A stretch of 64,000 nucleotides of DNA from Stutzerimonas stutzeri. GTDB taxonomy: Bacteria > Pseudomonadota > Gammaproteobacteria > Pseudomonadales > Pseudomonadaceae. The notes under the pieces were generated by a model. It made no database searches. It was given only the letters and a program-made list of their open reading frames with translations, and was not told where the DNA came from. The position numbers and the translations under genes are program-made. The DNA lies in NCBI RefSeq assembly GCF_024448715.1, contig NZ_JAMOHZ010000004.1, positions 124,001 through 188,000 of the forward strand, written 5' to 3'. This document shows, piece by piece, positions 27,364 through 36,676 of the stretch. Within the stretch, counting starts at the first letter, position 1. Every line of letters begins with the position of its first letter.

Positions 27364-27826
27364 CTACGCGGAACGCCGCCCGGCCCACCTTCCGCGGAGC
27401 GGTTCTTGGCGATTACTTCGCCCCGTCAGTCGATGGCGAACTACTGAGGCGATCACAAGCTGTTACGCCTGCACCAGGTGCGCTACGTCGATAATCTTTG
27501 GCGGGCTCGAGCCCAATCGCTTGGCCTATCTGGCGTGCAAGGCATGAGCCATGAGGCGCATCTGCAGATACAGCGACGTCGGTTATCCAACGAGAAGGGT
27601 GCAGGCCGGTCGCCCGAATGATGCGGCTACCGGTACGTTGGCTTGAAAAGCCTATCCGTTATCGCACTCACGCTGTGCTTCAGCTTATCTATCAATTCTG
27701 ATGATCGGCGCGCCATAGAGTCAGACAAATGGCGCCAATATTTCTTAATGTTTTAGGCTGCATTGCCGCTAAGGGTTTTGGCGAGCTGCTTGGCTCGGTA
27801 TTCACCCTCTCAGCAATCGAGGAATT

Positions 27827-29095
27827 ATGACTGAGAAACTCGGGCGTCCCGCTCAGGGCAAGCCATATTCTTATCGCGCCAGCCAACTAGATGTGTCCCC
27901 GCCGTTTGGCTCGTTGAAGGCGAAAAGACCTATGTTGGCGAGTCGGGCCGGGTCCTGGCTGATATCTCCTTATGCGGGCGCATGCGTAGGCTCGGGCGTG
28001 CTGTTCGTTACCGCTCCTCTTGTCGTTGCCGCTCCTGTATCTGCCTTCCTAGGGTTGGTCGCAGTCGTGGCCGAGCGGAAAAAACACCGTGTCCAGCGCC
28101 TGCTCGCAAGTGCTGCGCAATCCCAGCAGCAAAGCATCGATGCGGTTCAGGACGCTTTGAATCGCTTGTACCGTCCAACTCTTTCGGGTTTCGCCGAGCG
28201 TCTGTTTCCAGTCTGGGAGCGGCAGATCGAGAATGCCCGCAGCCAAACCGAGGATTCGGTCGTTGAGCTCTCCGGGCAGTTTGCGCGGATGAGCGTCGAG
28301 CTTGACCAGGCCACGCAGCTCTTCTCCGGTATGGCAGTTGACGAGCGCGGCATGGGCGCGCTGTTCGAACGTAGCGAAGAGCGCTTGCTGAATGTAGTGC
28401 AAGCACTCAAAACCGCGCTGACCGAAAAGCAAGCGCAGCTCGAGCAGATCCAGCATCTGAACTCATTCATCGACGAGCTCAACAATATGGCCGGCGATGT
28501 AGCGGCTGTTGCGTCGCAAACCAACCTGCTGGCGCTCAACGCTTCGATCGAGGCGGCGCGCGCCGGTGAGCAAGGGCGGGGATTTGCGGTAGTGGCGACC
28601 GAAGTGCGCGAGCTGTCGCGCCGCTCCGGCGAGACCGGCAAAAACATCGGCGTCAAGATCGCCGCCATCAACGAGGCCATCCGCAGCACCTGCGATGCAG
28701 CCCTCGAAGCCGAAGCGCGCGACCAATCGGTGCAGCTTTCCGAGAGCGCCATCAGCCAGGTCCTGGAGGAGTTCCGCCACATGGCCGAAGGCCTTGCCAG
28801 CTCGGGTCAGCACCTGCAGGAAACCAACGCGCAAATTCAGGCCGGAGTGAGCCAGGCGCTGGTGGCCCTCCAGTTCCAGGACCGCACCAGCCAGATTCTG
28901 TGCCATGTGCGCGACAACATCGGCAGTGCCACGCATGCCCTTCGCACCCAGGCGGCTCCGGATATCGAGCCCAGCGCAGTGGATGTCGAGGCATTGCTCG
29001 CGGAGATCGAAAACTCCTACGCCATGGCGGACGAGCACAGCGCTCACAGTGGCAAGACCGCCGACGACGATACGGACGGCATTACGTTTTTCTAG
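27827..29095 (+). CDS. Methyl-accepting chemotaxis protein without periplasmic domain
   Basis: A 422-residue transducer. One hydrophobic hairpin-like stretch lies at about residues 46-82 ([19 protein letters not shown]...[12 protein letters not shown]); no ligand domain lies between or outside it, and about 120 helical residues lead into the signalling domain, whose tip is at about 220-270 ([43 protein letters not shown]). The C-terminus is acidic and ends DGITFF, not a CheR-type pentapeptide. It occupies the place of the CttP/McpA-type gene next to cheY2 in P. aeruginosa. Good ribosome site (GAGGAATT). First gene of the nine-gene operon. Confidence 0.88.
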   Translation: MTEKLGRPAQGKPYSYRASQLDVSPPFGSLKAKRPMLASRAGSWLISPYAGACVGSGVLFVTAPLVVAAPVSAFLGLVAVVAERKKHRVQRLLASAAQSQQQSIDAVQDALNRLYRPTLSGFAERLFPVWERQIENARSQTEDSVVELSGQFARMSVELDQATQLFSGMAVDERGMGALFERSEERLLNVVQALKTALTEKQAQLEQIQHLNSFIDELNNMAGDVAAVASQTNLLALNASIEAARAGEQGRGFAVVATEVRELSRRSGETGKNIGVKIAAINEAIRSTCDAALEAEARDQSVQLSESAISQVLEEFRHMAEGLASSGQHLQETNAQIQAGVSQALVALQFQDRTSQILCHVRDNIGSATHALRTQAAPDIEPSAVDVEALLAEIENSYAMADEHSAHSGKTADDDTDGITFF

Positions 29096-29142
29096 GCATC
29101 CCAAGCGCAAGCTTGAATAACTGTTAATAAGGTGGAAGTGGC

Positions 29143-29511
29143 ATGGCCAAGACAATACTCATCGTCGATGACTCGGCATCCATCAGGCAGGTCGTCGGGA
29201 TCGCCTTGAAAGGCGCGGGTTATGACGTTATCGAAGCGACGGACGGACAGAACGCGCTCAACAAGCTCACCGGTCAACGGGTCCATTTGATTATTTCGGA
29301 TGTGAACATGCCGGTAATGGACGGCATCACGTTCCTCAAGCAGGTCAAGACAAGGCCGGAATACAAGTTCACGCCCGTCATCATGCTCACCACCGAATCG
29401 GCCGAGGGCAAGAAGGCCCAAGGCCAAGCCGCGGGTGCCAAGGCTTGGGTGGTAAAACCCTTCCAGCCGCAGCAGATGCTCGCTGCGGTCTCCAAACTGA
29501 TCATGCCCTGA
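29143..29511 (+). CDS. cheY: Chemotaxis response regulator CheY
   Basis: A 122-residue single receiver domain. The acidic pocket is VDDSAS, the phospho-acceptor Asp is in IISDVNMPVMDG, and the switch residues are in MLTTES and VVKPFQPQQM. Without an output domain it should be phosphorylated by CheA and bind a motor or other target. It is 47 bases after the first mcp gene and two bases before the STAS gene, so it is coexpressed with the che operon. Whether it drives the flagellar motor or something else cannot be read from sequence. Confidence 0.93.
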   Translation: MAKTILIVDDSASIRQVVGIALKGAGYDVIEATDGQNALNKLTGQRVHLIISDVNMPVMDGITFLKQVKTRPEYKFTPVIMLTTESAEGKKAQGQAAGAKAWVVKPFQPQQMLAAVSKLIMP

Positions 29512-29513
29512 CC

Positions 29514-29843
29514 ATGAGCTGCGAAATCAGCGTCATGGGTGAGGGGCGCTCGAGCCTCGCCGGTGAGCTCTGTGTGTTCCATGCCGCAGAGCTCAAGCCT
29601 CGGTTGCTTGCAATCGCCACGGCCGGCGTCGATCAGGAAATCGATCTCGCGCAGGTGAGCGAGGTGGATACCGCCGGTGTTCAGCTCCTGCTGCTCGCCA
29701 AACGTGAGGCGGCACGGGCGGGTGGTCGGCTGTTCTACGTCAATCACAGCGAAGCTGTGTTGGAGGCCCTGATGCTTCTCAACCTCGCGCCTGACTTCGG
29801 TGATCCGGTGTTCATGCCCGCAGAAAAAAGAGAATTCCGATGA
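29514..29843 (+). CDS. STAS domain protein of the chemotaxis operon
   Basis: A 109-residue single STAS domain (anti-sigma-factor-antagonist fold): strands and helices MSCEISVMGEGRSSLAGELCVFHAAELKPRLLA, then the signature EIDLAQVSEVDTAGVQLLLLAKREAAR. In SpoIIAA-type proteins the residue at the DS/TxG position is phosphorylated; here it is Thr in DTAG. The gene starts two bases after cheY stops and overlaps the cheA start by four bases (ATGA), so it is tightly coupled to both. No cognate serine kinase or phosphatase is visible. In some Che systems such STAS proteins accompany CheA; their role is unclear. Confidence 0.85.
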   Translation: MSCEISVMGEGRSSLAGELCVFHAAELKPRLLAIATAGVDQEIDLAQVSEVDTAGVQLLLLAKREAARAGGRLFYVNHSEAVLEALMLLNLAPDFGDPVFMPAEKREFR

Positions 29844-32050
29844 ACCTGGATGACGTTTTCAGTACGTTCCTCGCCGAGAGCCGTGAAATGCTCGAGGACA
29901 TGGAGCGCTACCTGCTTGAAATCGAGGCCGGTGCTCAGGACTCGGAACAACTCAACGCGCTGTTTCGCTGCGTGCACACCATCAAAGGCTCGGCCGGGCT
30001 TTTCGCGCTCGATCACGTGGTGGCGTTCACCCACGTGGTGGAGAACGTGCTCGACCGACTGCGTGAAGGGGAGATCACGCTCGATCAGGATCTGGCGGCA
30101 CTGCTGCTCAAGTCACGTGATCACATCGCGTCGCTCATCGACTGTGATGCCGACAGTGTCCCTCCCGCGTTGGCAGCCGAGGGCCATATCCTGCTGCTCA
30201 CGCTCGCCGACTATCAGGAAGCGGACGCGCCTGTTCCTGCGGTGAATGACACGGCTGTCGCGGTCGCTTCAGCCCGAAGCGGCGGCGGCATTGACCTCTG
30301 GCATATCTCCGTGCGCTTCGGCCCAGACGTGCTGCGCCATGGCATGGATCCGATGGGGTTCATCCGCTATCTAGGCACACTCGGCGACATCGTCAGTGTC
30401 GCCACGCTAGCCGATGCGCTGCCATCCGCCGATGATATGGATGCCGAGAGCTGCTACCTGGGCTTCGAAATCGACCTCAGGGCCGATACCGATAAAGCTG
30501 CGATCGAGGCGGTGTTCGAGTTTGTGCGAGAGGACTGCCAGCTTCGTATTCTCCCGCCGGGCAGCGAGGCAGAGCGCTATATAACGCTGATCCAGCAGTT
30601 GCCGGAAAACGACGCCCGGCTCGGCGAGATACTTGTGGCGAGCGGCGCGCTGACCCGTGCCGAACTCGACGCGGGCTTGGCATGCCAGCAAGCGGCCGAC
30701 GCTCCTGCCGAAGATGCTCCACGCATTGGCCAGGTGCTCGTGGAAAACGGCGCCGTATCGCCTGAGGTATTGAGCGTCGCACTGGGCAAGCAGCAACAGG
30801 CCCGTGAAACGCGGGCGCAGGCGAGCCAATACATTCGGGTGCAGGCGGACAAGCTGGATGCGTTGATCAACCTGGTCGGCGAACTCGTTATCGCCAGCGC
30901 TGCCGCCGGGCTTTGCGCCCAGCGCAACGGCGATACCCCCACTCAGGAAGCCGTGGCTGTGGTTACGGGCTTGGTCGAGGAGATTCGGGACGGCTCGCTG
31001 GAGCTTCGGATGGTGCCCATTGGCGAGACGTTCCAGCGCTTCCAGCGAGTGGTGCGGGATGTGTCCCAAGAGTTGGGCAAGGACATCCGGCTGGAAATCA
31101 GCGGCGCGGATACCGAGCTCGACAAGACCGTGGTGGAAAAGATCGCCGATCCGCTCATGCATCTGGTACGCAACGCCATGGACCACGGCATCGAGTCGGC
31201 CGACCGACGATCACTCTCGGGTAAGCCCAGCCAAGGAACTGTGCGGCTCAACGCCTATCACGAGGCCGGCAGCATCGTCATCGAAGTTGGCGACGATGGT
31301 GGCGGACTCAACCGTGGAAAGATTTTGGCCAAAGCGCTGGAGCGCGGCGTCATCCAGAGTACCGATGGCCTCACGGAAGCCGAGATCTTCCAGCTCATTT
31401 TCGAACCAGGCTTCTCCACAGCCGATGCGGTCACCAACCTTTCCGGCCGCGGCGTGGGCATGGATGTGGTGAAGCGCAACATCGAAGCGCTCCGGGGCAC
31501 CGTGGATGTCGAGTCAGTGGAGGGTCGCGGCACGACGCTGCGCATCCGCCTGCCGCTGACCCTCGCCATCATCGATGGCTTTCTCATCGGAGTGGGCGAT
31601 GCGAGCTATGTGGTGCCGCTCAAAAGCGTGGTCGAGTGCGTAGAGCTCACCGCAGAGCAACACAAGGAAACACGTCAGTGCAGCTTCATCAACCTGCGCG
31701 GCGAGGTGCTGCCCTTCATTCGCTTACGCGATTACTTCGATCTTGATGGGCAAGTTGGGCGCCGCGAGAACATCGTGGTGGTGAGTTATGGCGGCCACAA
31801 GGCGGGGCTGATCGTGGATGCGTTACTGGGTGAATACCAGACGGTAATCAAACCTCTCGGGCGGCTCTTCGCCAATTTAAGCGGTATTAGCGGCTCCACC
31901 ATTCTAGGTAGTGGTGAGGTGGCGCTGATTCTCGATGTGCCCGCGCTTGTACAGCGGGCAGTGGAACAGGAAACCCGCTCGGCCCAGTTCGTGGGCGAAC
32001 GGTACAAATCGGTCACTTCGGACAGTGCTGTCCGGTCATGGGGTAAATAA
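29840..32050 (+). CDS. cheA: Chemotaxis histidine kinase CheA with MshEN-like repeats
   Basis: A 736-residue CheA. Hpt domain at 1-105, with His46 in [10 protein letters not shown]; a P2-like module at about 148-245 ([26 protein letters not shown] ... [31 protein letters not shown]); then two 24-residue repeats at 260-283 and 295-318 fitting the MshEN/GSPII_E_N pattern; dimerisation domain at about 330-400 ([14 protein letters not shown]); kinase core at about 400-580 with [20 protein letters not shown] and [13 protein letters not shown]; CheW-like domain to the end ([17 protein letters not shown]). All kinase boxes are present, so it should be active. The repeats are not part of classical CheA. 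Second-type 'che2' cluster by gene order. Confidence 0.93.
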   Translation: MNLDDVFSTFLAESREMLEDMERYLLEIEAGAQDSEQLNALFRCVHTIKGSAGLFALDHVVAFTHVVENVLDRLREGEITLDQDLAALLLKSRDHIASLIDCDADSVPPALAAEGHILLLTLADYQEADAPVPAVNDTAVAVASARSGGGIDLWHISVRFGPDVLRHGMDPMGFIRYLGTLGDIVSVATLADALPSADDMDAESCYLGFEIDLRADTDKAAIEAVFEFVREDCQLRILPPGSEAERYITLIQQLPENDARLGEILVASGALTRAELDAGLACQQAADAPAEDAPRIGQVLVENGAVSPEVLSVALGKQQQARETRAQASQYIRVQADKLDALINLVGELVIASAAAGLCAQRNGDTPTQEAVAVVTGLVEEIRDGSLELRMVPIGETFQRFQRVVRDVSQELGKDIRLEISGADTELDKTVVEKIADPLMHLVRNAMDHGIESADRRSLSGKPSQGTVRLNAYHEAGSIVIEVGDDGGGLNRGKILAKALERGVIQSTDGLTEAEIFQLIFEPGFSTADAVTNLSGRGVGMDVVKRNIEALRGTVDVESVEGRGTTLRIRLPLTLAIIDGFLIGVGDASYVVPLKSVVECVELTAEQHKETRQCSFINLRGEVLPFIRLRDYFDLDGQVGRRENIVVVSYGGHKAGLIVDALLGEYQTVIKPLGRLFANLSGISGSTILGSGEVALILDVPALVQRAVEQETRSAQFVGERYKSVTSDSAVRSWGK

Positions 32051-32052
32051 AC

Positions 32053-33693
32053 GTGCTTAAGAATCTGAAAATCGGCATGAAAATGGGGCTGGGCTTCGGC
32101 TTGGTGATCACCTTGTTGATAACCATCATCGTCGTCGGGCTCAGCTCGCTCGGTTCGCTGAACAGCGGTCTCAGGACCGTGATCGACGACCGTTACCCCA
32201 AGACGGAAGTCGCCAACTCAATCAAGAACAACCTCAACGAATCGGCCCGCGCCATTCGTAACGTGCTGTTGCTCACTGGCAGTGACGTGGCAGAGGAGCT
32301 AGAACGGCTCAAACGGCAGCGGGTCCAGATCAAAGAGGACCTGGACGAGCTCCAGAAGAGTCTCGAAAGCGACGAAGGCCAGCGGTTATCCGCGGATATC
32401 GCGCAGGCGCGTGAAGCGTATGAAGCGGCCCAGGACGAGCTGCTTGGCTATGCCAATCAGGGCTTGAGGGATGCGGCGGTGAATGTACTAACCGGGTCCC
32501 TGCGGGCTACGCAGAACAGTTACTTCGGCGCTGTCGATGCACTGCTGGAATACCAGGCGGGCCAGATGGACGAGGCTGGCGAGGCGGCGGCCGAAAGCTA
32601 TGCCAGCAGCTGGATGCTGATGATCATGCTGGGTGCCGGTGCTCTTTTGATTGCTGTGCTTTCCGCCTGGGTAGTCACCCGCAGCATCACCCGTCCGCTC
32701 AGGGTAGCGGTAGACGCGGCCGACCGCCTGGCCGAGGGCGACATGACGGTGAAACTCGATGCGACATCGAAGGACGAAACCGGCCAGCTGCTGCTTGCGA
32801 TGCAGAGCATGGTCGACCGGCTGACCCAGACCATCGGTGAAGTCCGCTCCGCCGCTGACAGCCTGGCCTCCGCTTCTGAAGAAGTAAGTGCGACCAGCCA
32901 GGGTCTTTCGCAAGCATCCAGCGAACAGGCCGCCTCGGTCGAGGAAACGTCCGCCTCGATGGAGCAGATGACCGCCTCGATCCAGCAGAACACCGAAAAC
33001 GCCAAAGTTACCGACGGTATCGCCACCAAGGCCTCGAAAGACGCCGTCGAAGGCGGCGAAGCAGTGGAGAAAACCGTGGCAGCGATGAGAAACATCGCCG
33101 CCAAGATCTCGATCATCGACGACATCGCCTACCAGACCAATCTGTTGGCGCTCAACGCGGCGATCGAAGCGGCGCGCGCCGGCGAGCACGGCAAGGGCTT
33201 TGCGGTGGTCGCCGCGGAAGTCCGTAAGCTGGCCGAGCGTTCGCAGGTGGCCGCGCGCGAGATCGGTGAAGTCGCCGGCTCGTCCGTGGAACTTGCAGAG
33301 AAGGCAGGCCAATTGCTGGGCACCATCGTGCCGTCGATCAAGAAAGCCGCTGATCTAGTGCAGGAAATTTCTGCCGGTTCTGAAGAGCAGTCCTCCGGCG
33401 TGGGCCAGATCAACGACGCCATGGAACAGCTCAACCAACTGACGCAGCAGAACGCGTCCTCTTCCGAAGAGCTTTCGGCGACCGCAGAGGAAATGAGTGC
33501 CCAGGCTGAGCAACTGCAGGATCTGATGAGCTTCTTCAAGCTGGAAAGCCAGGCGGCCTCCGGGTCCGCGAAGGCGGCTCGGGCCGCTGCGACCAAAAAG
33601 GGTTCCACTGGTTTGGTCAAAGCGAGCGCCAGCGCGCAAATGAAGAAAAAGCTCGTCGCTGAGCCGGACGAAGCCGAATTCGAGCGCTTCTAG
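32053..33693 (+). CDS. Methyl-accepting chemotaxis protein with C-terminal CheR-tether pentapeptide
   Basis: A 546-residue transducer starting at GTG, two bases after cheA. Transmembrane helices at about 13-35 and 190-212 flank a helical 155-residue periplasmic region of the four-helix-bundle type; HAMP at about 213-265 ([20 protein letters not shown]); signalling domain 270-500 with tip [38 protein letters not shown]. After a flexible Ala/Lys linker the protein ends EAEFERF; the last five residues fit the x-[HFWY]-x-x-[HFWY] pentapeptide that tethers CheR (NWETF in E. coli, GWEEF in P. aeruginosa Aer2). It takes the position of Aer2 in the che2 cluster but has a periplasmic sensor instead of PAS. 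Confidence 0.9.
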   Translation: MLKNLKIGMKMGLGFGLVITLLITIIVVGLSSLGSLNSGLRTVIDDRYPKTEVANSIKNNLNESARAIRNVLLLTGSDVAEELERLKRQRVQIKEDLDELQKSLESDEGQRLSADIAQAREAYEAAQDELLGYANQGLRDAAVNVLTGSLRATQNSYFGAVDALLEYQAGQMDEAGEAAAESYASSWMLMIMLGAGALLIAVLSAWVVTRSITRPLRVAVDAADRLAEGDMTVKLDATSKDETGQLLLAMQSMVDRLTQTIGEVRSAADSLASASEEVSATSQGLSQASSEQAASVEETSASMEQMTASIQQNTENAKVTDGIATKASKDAVEGGEAVEKTVAAMRNIAAKISIIDDIAYQTNLLALNAAIEAARAGEHGKGFAVVAAEVRKLAERSQVAAREIGEVAGSSVELAEKAGQLLGTIVPSIKKAADLVQEISAGSEEQSSGVGQINDAMEQLNQLTQQNASSSEELSATAEEMSAQAEQLQDLMSFFKLESQAASGSAKAARAAATKKGSTGLVKASASAQMKKKLVAEPDEAEFERF

Positions 33694-33702
33694 GAGGAGG
33701 CT

Positions 33703-34230
33703 ATGAGCGAATTGACTAAGGTCGAGCAGCCGCAGCGTGCAGCGGCTGCCGATCAGCAGTATCTGACCTTCCTGCTTGCCGACGAGATGTTCGCGGTGGG
33801 TATCCAGCGGGTGCGTGAAATCATCGAGTACGGCAATGTCACGACCGTACCGATGATGCCGCGCTTCGTCAGAGGCGTGATCAATCTGAGGGGCAGCGTG
33901 GTACCGGTGATTGATCTGTCCGCGCGCTTCGGCCGCGGAGTCAGCGATATCCATCGGCGCACCTGCGTCGTGATCGTTGAGATCGAGCACGAAGGGGCGC
34001 AGCAGGAGCTCGGGGTCGTGGTTGATGCAGTTTCGGAAGTGCTGGATATCCCCCAATCGGAAATCGAGCCGGCGCCGGCCTTCGGCGCCAGGATTCGGGC
34101 CGATTTCATCAGCGGCATGGGCAAGGTCAGCGGGCGGTTCGTGATTCTGCTCAATGTCGACAAGGTGCTCGCGGTCGAAGAGATGGCAGCGTTGTCGGAC
34201 CTGGCCGACCGGGAGGGCGGCCGTGAGTGA
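33703..34230 (+). CDS. cheW: Chemotaxis coupling protein CheW
   Basis: A 175-residue CheW-domain protein: QYLTFLLADEMFAVGIQRVREIIEYGNVTTVPMMPRFVRGVINLRGSVVPVIDLSARFG is the canonical first half of the fold, with the conserved Arg of NLRG. It links transducers to CheA. Ribosome site AGGAGG at 33692-33697, overlapping the end of the mcp gene. Its last eight bases overlap the cheR start, so the two are translationally coupled. Confidence 0.95.
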   Translation: MSELTKVEQPQRAAAADQQYLTFLLADEMFAVGIQRVREIIEYGNVTTVPMMPRFVRGVINLRGSVVPVIDLSARFGRGVSDIHRRTCVVIVEIEHEGAQQELGVVVDAVSEVLDIPQSEIEPAPAFGARIRADFISGMGKVSGRFVILLNVDKVLAVEEMAALSDLADREGGRE

Positions 34231-35050
34231 GGCAGCCGTTGCGGGGCGTGGCCTTTTTTCCATCAGCGACTCGGAATTCCGGCTGTTCCAGCAATTGATG
34301 TTCAACGAGGCCGGGGTGACCTTGGCGCCTTCAAAAAAGGCACTGGTCAACGGCAGGCTGTCCAAGCGCCTCAAGGCGCATGATTGTCCGAGCTTCAGGG
34401 CTTATTACGATTTGCTGGGCCAGGATTCAGAAGAGTGGCAATGGGCGATCGACTTGCTGACCACCAACGAAACCTATTTCTTTCGCGAGCCCAAGCATTT
34501 TGATTACCTGCGCGAAAAGATCCTGCCAGCCCACGCGAGTGGGCGCACTTTTCGCGTCTGGAGCGCGGCCTGCTCGAGTGGCGAGGAGGCGTACAGCGTC
34601 GCGATGGTGTTGGCCGACGCGTTCGGTGGCGACGGCTGGTCGGTGATGGGTTCGGATCTCAATACGCATGTCCTGGCCAAGGCGCGTAGCGGTCACTACG
34701 GCATGGCGCGCACCGAAGGCATTCCGCGCGCGTCGCTGGAGCGGTACTGCCTCAAGGGCAAGGGAAGCCAGGTTGGAACCTTCCTTGTGGGAAGGGGTTT
34801 GCGGGAGCGCTTGGAGTTTCGCCAGATCAACCTGAATACGAGCCTTCCGAAACTCGAGCAGTTCGATGTGATATTCCTGCGCAACGTCATGATCTACTTT
34901 TCGCAGGAGACCAAGGCCCAGATCGTGCGCCGCGTTGTTGGTTTGCTCAAGCCCGGCGGCCACCTCTTCATTGGTCATTCTGAAAGCCTGAATGGCATCG
35001 CGGACGGGCTTGAGGCGGTGCGACCTTCGATCTACCGCAAGCCGACTTGA
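34223..35050 (+). CDS. cheR: Chemotaxis protein methyltransferase CheR
   Basis: 275 residues from a GTG at 34223 with GGGAGG upstream; the open frame further left overlaps cheW and has no family similarity. N-terminal helical domain (FRLFQQLMFNEAGVTLAPSKKALVNGRLSKRL), TTNETYFFREPKHFDYL, SAM-binding WSAACSSGEEAYSVAM, and FLRNVMIYFSQETKAQIVRRV. It methylates glutamates of transducers. The pentapeptide-bearing mcp gene in the same operon is its probable preferred partner, as for P. aeruginosa CheR2 and Aer2. Confidence 0.95.
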   Translation: MSEAAVAGRGLFSISDSEFRLFQQLMFNEAGVTLAPSKKALVNGRLSKRLKAHDCPSFRAYYDLLGQDSEEWQWAIDLLTTNETYFFREPKHFDYLREKILPAHASGRTFRVWSAACSSGEEAYSVAMVLADAFGGDGWSVMGSDLNTHVLAKARSGHYGMARTEGIPRASLERYCLKGKGSQVGTFLVGRGLRERLEFRQINLNTSLPKLEQFDVIFLRNVMIYFSQETKAQIVRRVVGLLKPGGHLFIGHSESLNGIADGLEAVRPSIYRKPT

Positions 35051-35059
35051 TTTACGACT

Positions 35060-35530
35060 TTGGCAATTGACCTGTTCATCCATCCTGGCGAATACGAATT
35101 CGCTGATGAAAATTTTTGCATTCGCACGACGCTCGGCTCCTGCGTGTCCATCGTTCTATGGCATCGGGAGCGACGGTTCGGTGGGATGTGTCATTACATG
35201 CTGCCATACAGGAGGCGTCGAGCCGAGCAGACGCTTAGTGGCAAATATGCCGATGAGGCGCTTGAGCTGATGCTCCGAGAGGCAAAAAAGCTGGGCACCC
35301 GACCCGAGCAATACGAGGTCAAGCTATTTGGCGGTGGCGATATGTTTGCCAACTATAAACATCGAGAACGAACGGTAGCAGGCCGCAACATTGAAGCAAT
35401 ACGCAGCTTGATCGCGGCGCACGGACTGCATATCACTTCTGAGAGCTTGGGCGGGGTGGGTTATCGAAATGTCATTTTCGACATCGCCAGCGGCAACGTC
35501 TGGGTCCGTCACGTCAACGCGATGCGCTAA
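35060..35530 (+). CDS. cheD: Chemoreceptor glutamine deamidase CheD
   Basis: A 156-residue CheD. The catalytic Cys is in [12 protein letters not shown] and the His in GMCHYMLPY, followed by [17 protein letters not shown] and [10 protein letters not shown]; the C-terminal part [26 protein letters not shown] also fits. It deamidates Gln residues of transducers and often binds CheY-type partners. The start is a TTG at 35060, since no ATG or GTG precedes the conserved region and no clear ribosome site is seen. Local GC is a little lower than in the neighbouring genes. Confidence 0.93.
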   Translation: MAIDLFIHPGEYEFADENFCIRTTLGSCVSIVLWHRERRFGGMCHYMLPYRRRRAEQTLSGKYADEALELMLREAKKLGTRPEQYEVKLFGGGDMFANYKHRERTVAGRNIEAIRSLIAAHGLHITSESLGGVGYRNVIFDIASGNVWVRHVNAMR

Positions 35531-35559
35531 TTAGCCCCGTCGCAACAAGGGATACAGCC

Positions 35560-36609
35560 GTGAGTAAAAAAATCAGTGTCTTCATCGTCGATGACTCGGC
35601 AGTGGTCCGCCAAGTGGTCGCCGCAGTGCTGGGGCAGGACCAGTCGATCGAAGTCATCGGCTCGGCATCCGATCCACTGTTCGCGCTGCAAAAAATGCAA
35701 ACGCAGTGGCCGGACGTGATCCTTCTCGACGTCGAAATGCCACGCATGGACGGCATCACCTTCCTGAAGAAAATCATGAGCGAACGCCCCACGCCGGTGG
35801 TGATCTGCTCGACGCTGACTGAAAAGGGCGCGCAAACCAGTGTAGATGCGCTGGCTGCCGGCGCGGTGGAAATCATCACCAAGCCCAAGATTGGGCTGAA
35901 GGATTTTCTCAACGAGTCGTCCGCCGCCTTGATCCGTGCCGTCAAAGCGGCGGCGCGCGCGCGGGTGAGTTCGGCGCCGGTACGGGCGGCGGAGCTTGCC
36001 GTTGCAACTGCCCCTGTCGCTCAGCGAGCGATGGCCAAGACGACCGAGAGCGTTATCGCGCTGGGTACTTCGACCGGCGGCATCCAAGCGTTGCAGACCG
36101 TGCTGACGAGCCTGCCGGAGGATTGCCCTGGCATCGTGGTCGTTCAGCATATGCCGGAGAAATTCACAGCCGCTTTTGCCGACCGGCTCAACCGCCTTTG
36201 TCGCTGCGAGGTCAATGAGGCGGCTAACAGCGATCGGGTGCGGCCCGGCAGAGTGCTGATTGCGCCGGGCGGGCGCCATATGCAACTCAAGCGCAGTGGT
36301 GCTCAGTACCACGTGACCATCCAGGATGGCCCCCCGGTTAATCGGCACAAGCCTTCGGTCGATGTGTTGTTTCGCTCGGTAGCGCGGGAAGCGGGCAAGA
36401 ATGCCATTGGCGTGATCATGACCGGCATGGGTGACGACGGTGCGCGAGGGCTTCTCGAAATGCGCGAAGCCGGCGCGCTGACGGCCGCGCAAGATGAGGC
36501 CAGCTGCGTGGTGTTCGGCATGCCGAAGGAAGCCATCGCCCGTGGCGCCGCCGCTCACATCATCGCCTTGTCACAGATCAGCCGCTTCATTCTTGGCCAC
36601 GGTCACTGA
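35560..36609 (+). CDS. cheB: Chemotaxis-specific protein-glutamate methylesterase CheB
   Basis: A 349-residue two-domain protein from a GTG. The receiver domain (1-125) has VDDSAV, the phospho-acceptor in [12 protein letters not shown] and ITKPKIG; an Ala-rich linker leads to the methylesterase domain (about 160-349) with the Ser in [11 protein letters not shown], the His in [13 protein letters not shown] and the Asp in [11 protein letters not shown]. Phosphorylation by CheA activates removal of methyl groups from transducers and gives adaptation. Last gene of the operon, convergent with the aspartate kinase gene. Confidence 0.95.
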   Translation: MSKKISVFIVDDSAVVRQVVAAVLGQDQSIEVIGSASDPLFALQKMQTQWPDVILLDVEMPRMDGITFLKKIMSERPTPVVICSTLTEKGAQTSVDALAAGAVEIITKPKIGLKDFLNESSAALIRAVKAAARARVSSAPVRAAELAVATAPVAQRAMAKTTESVIALGTSTGGIQALQTVLTSLPEDCPGIVVVQHMPEKFTAAFADRLNRLCRCEVNEAANSDRVRPGRVLIAPGGRHMQLKRSGAQYHVTIQDGPPVNRHKPSVDVLFRSVAREAGKNAIGVIMTGMGDDGARGLLEMREAGALTAAQDEASCVVFGMPKEAIARGAAAHIIALSQISRFILGHGH

Positions 36610-36618
36610 TTGAATGGC

Positions 36619-36638
36619 GCCCGGCGAGGAGGCCGGGC
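36619..36638. terminator. Possible bidirectional terminator hairpin
   Basis: GCCCGGC (36619-36625) and GCCGGGC (36632-36638) form a perfect 7-base-pair GC stem with a 6-base loop, midway between the convergent cheB and aspartate kinase genes. There is no T-tract on either side beyond CTCTTT, so termination efficiency is uncertain. Confidence 0.45.
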
Positions 36639-36676
36639 ACCTCTTTGCCGGTGCGGGATTGGCAAAGCGAGTCGGG

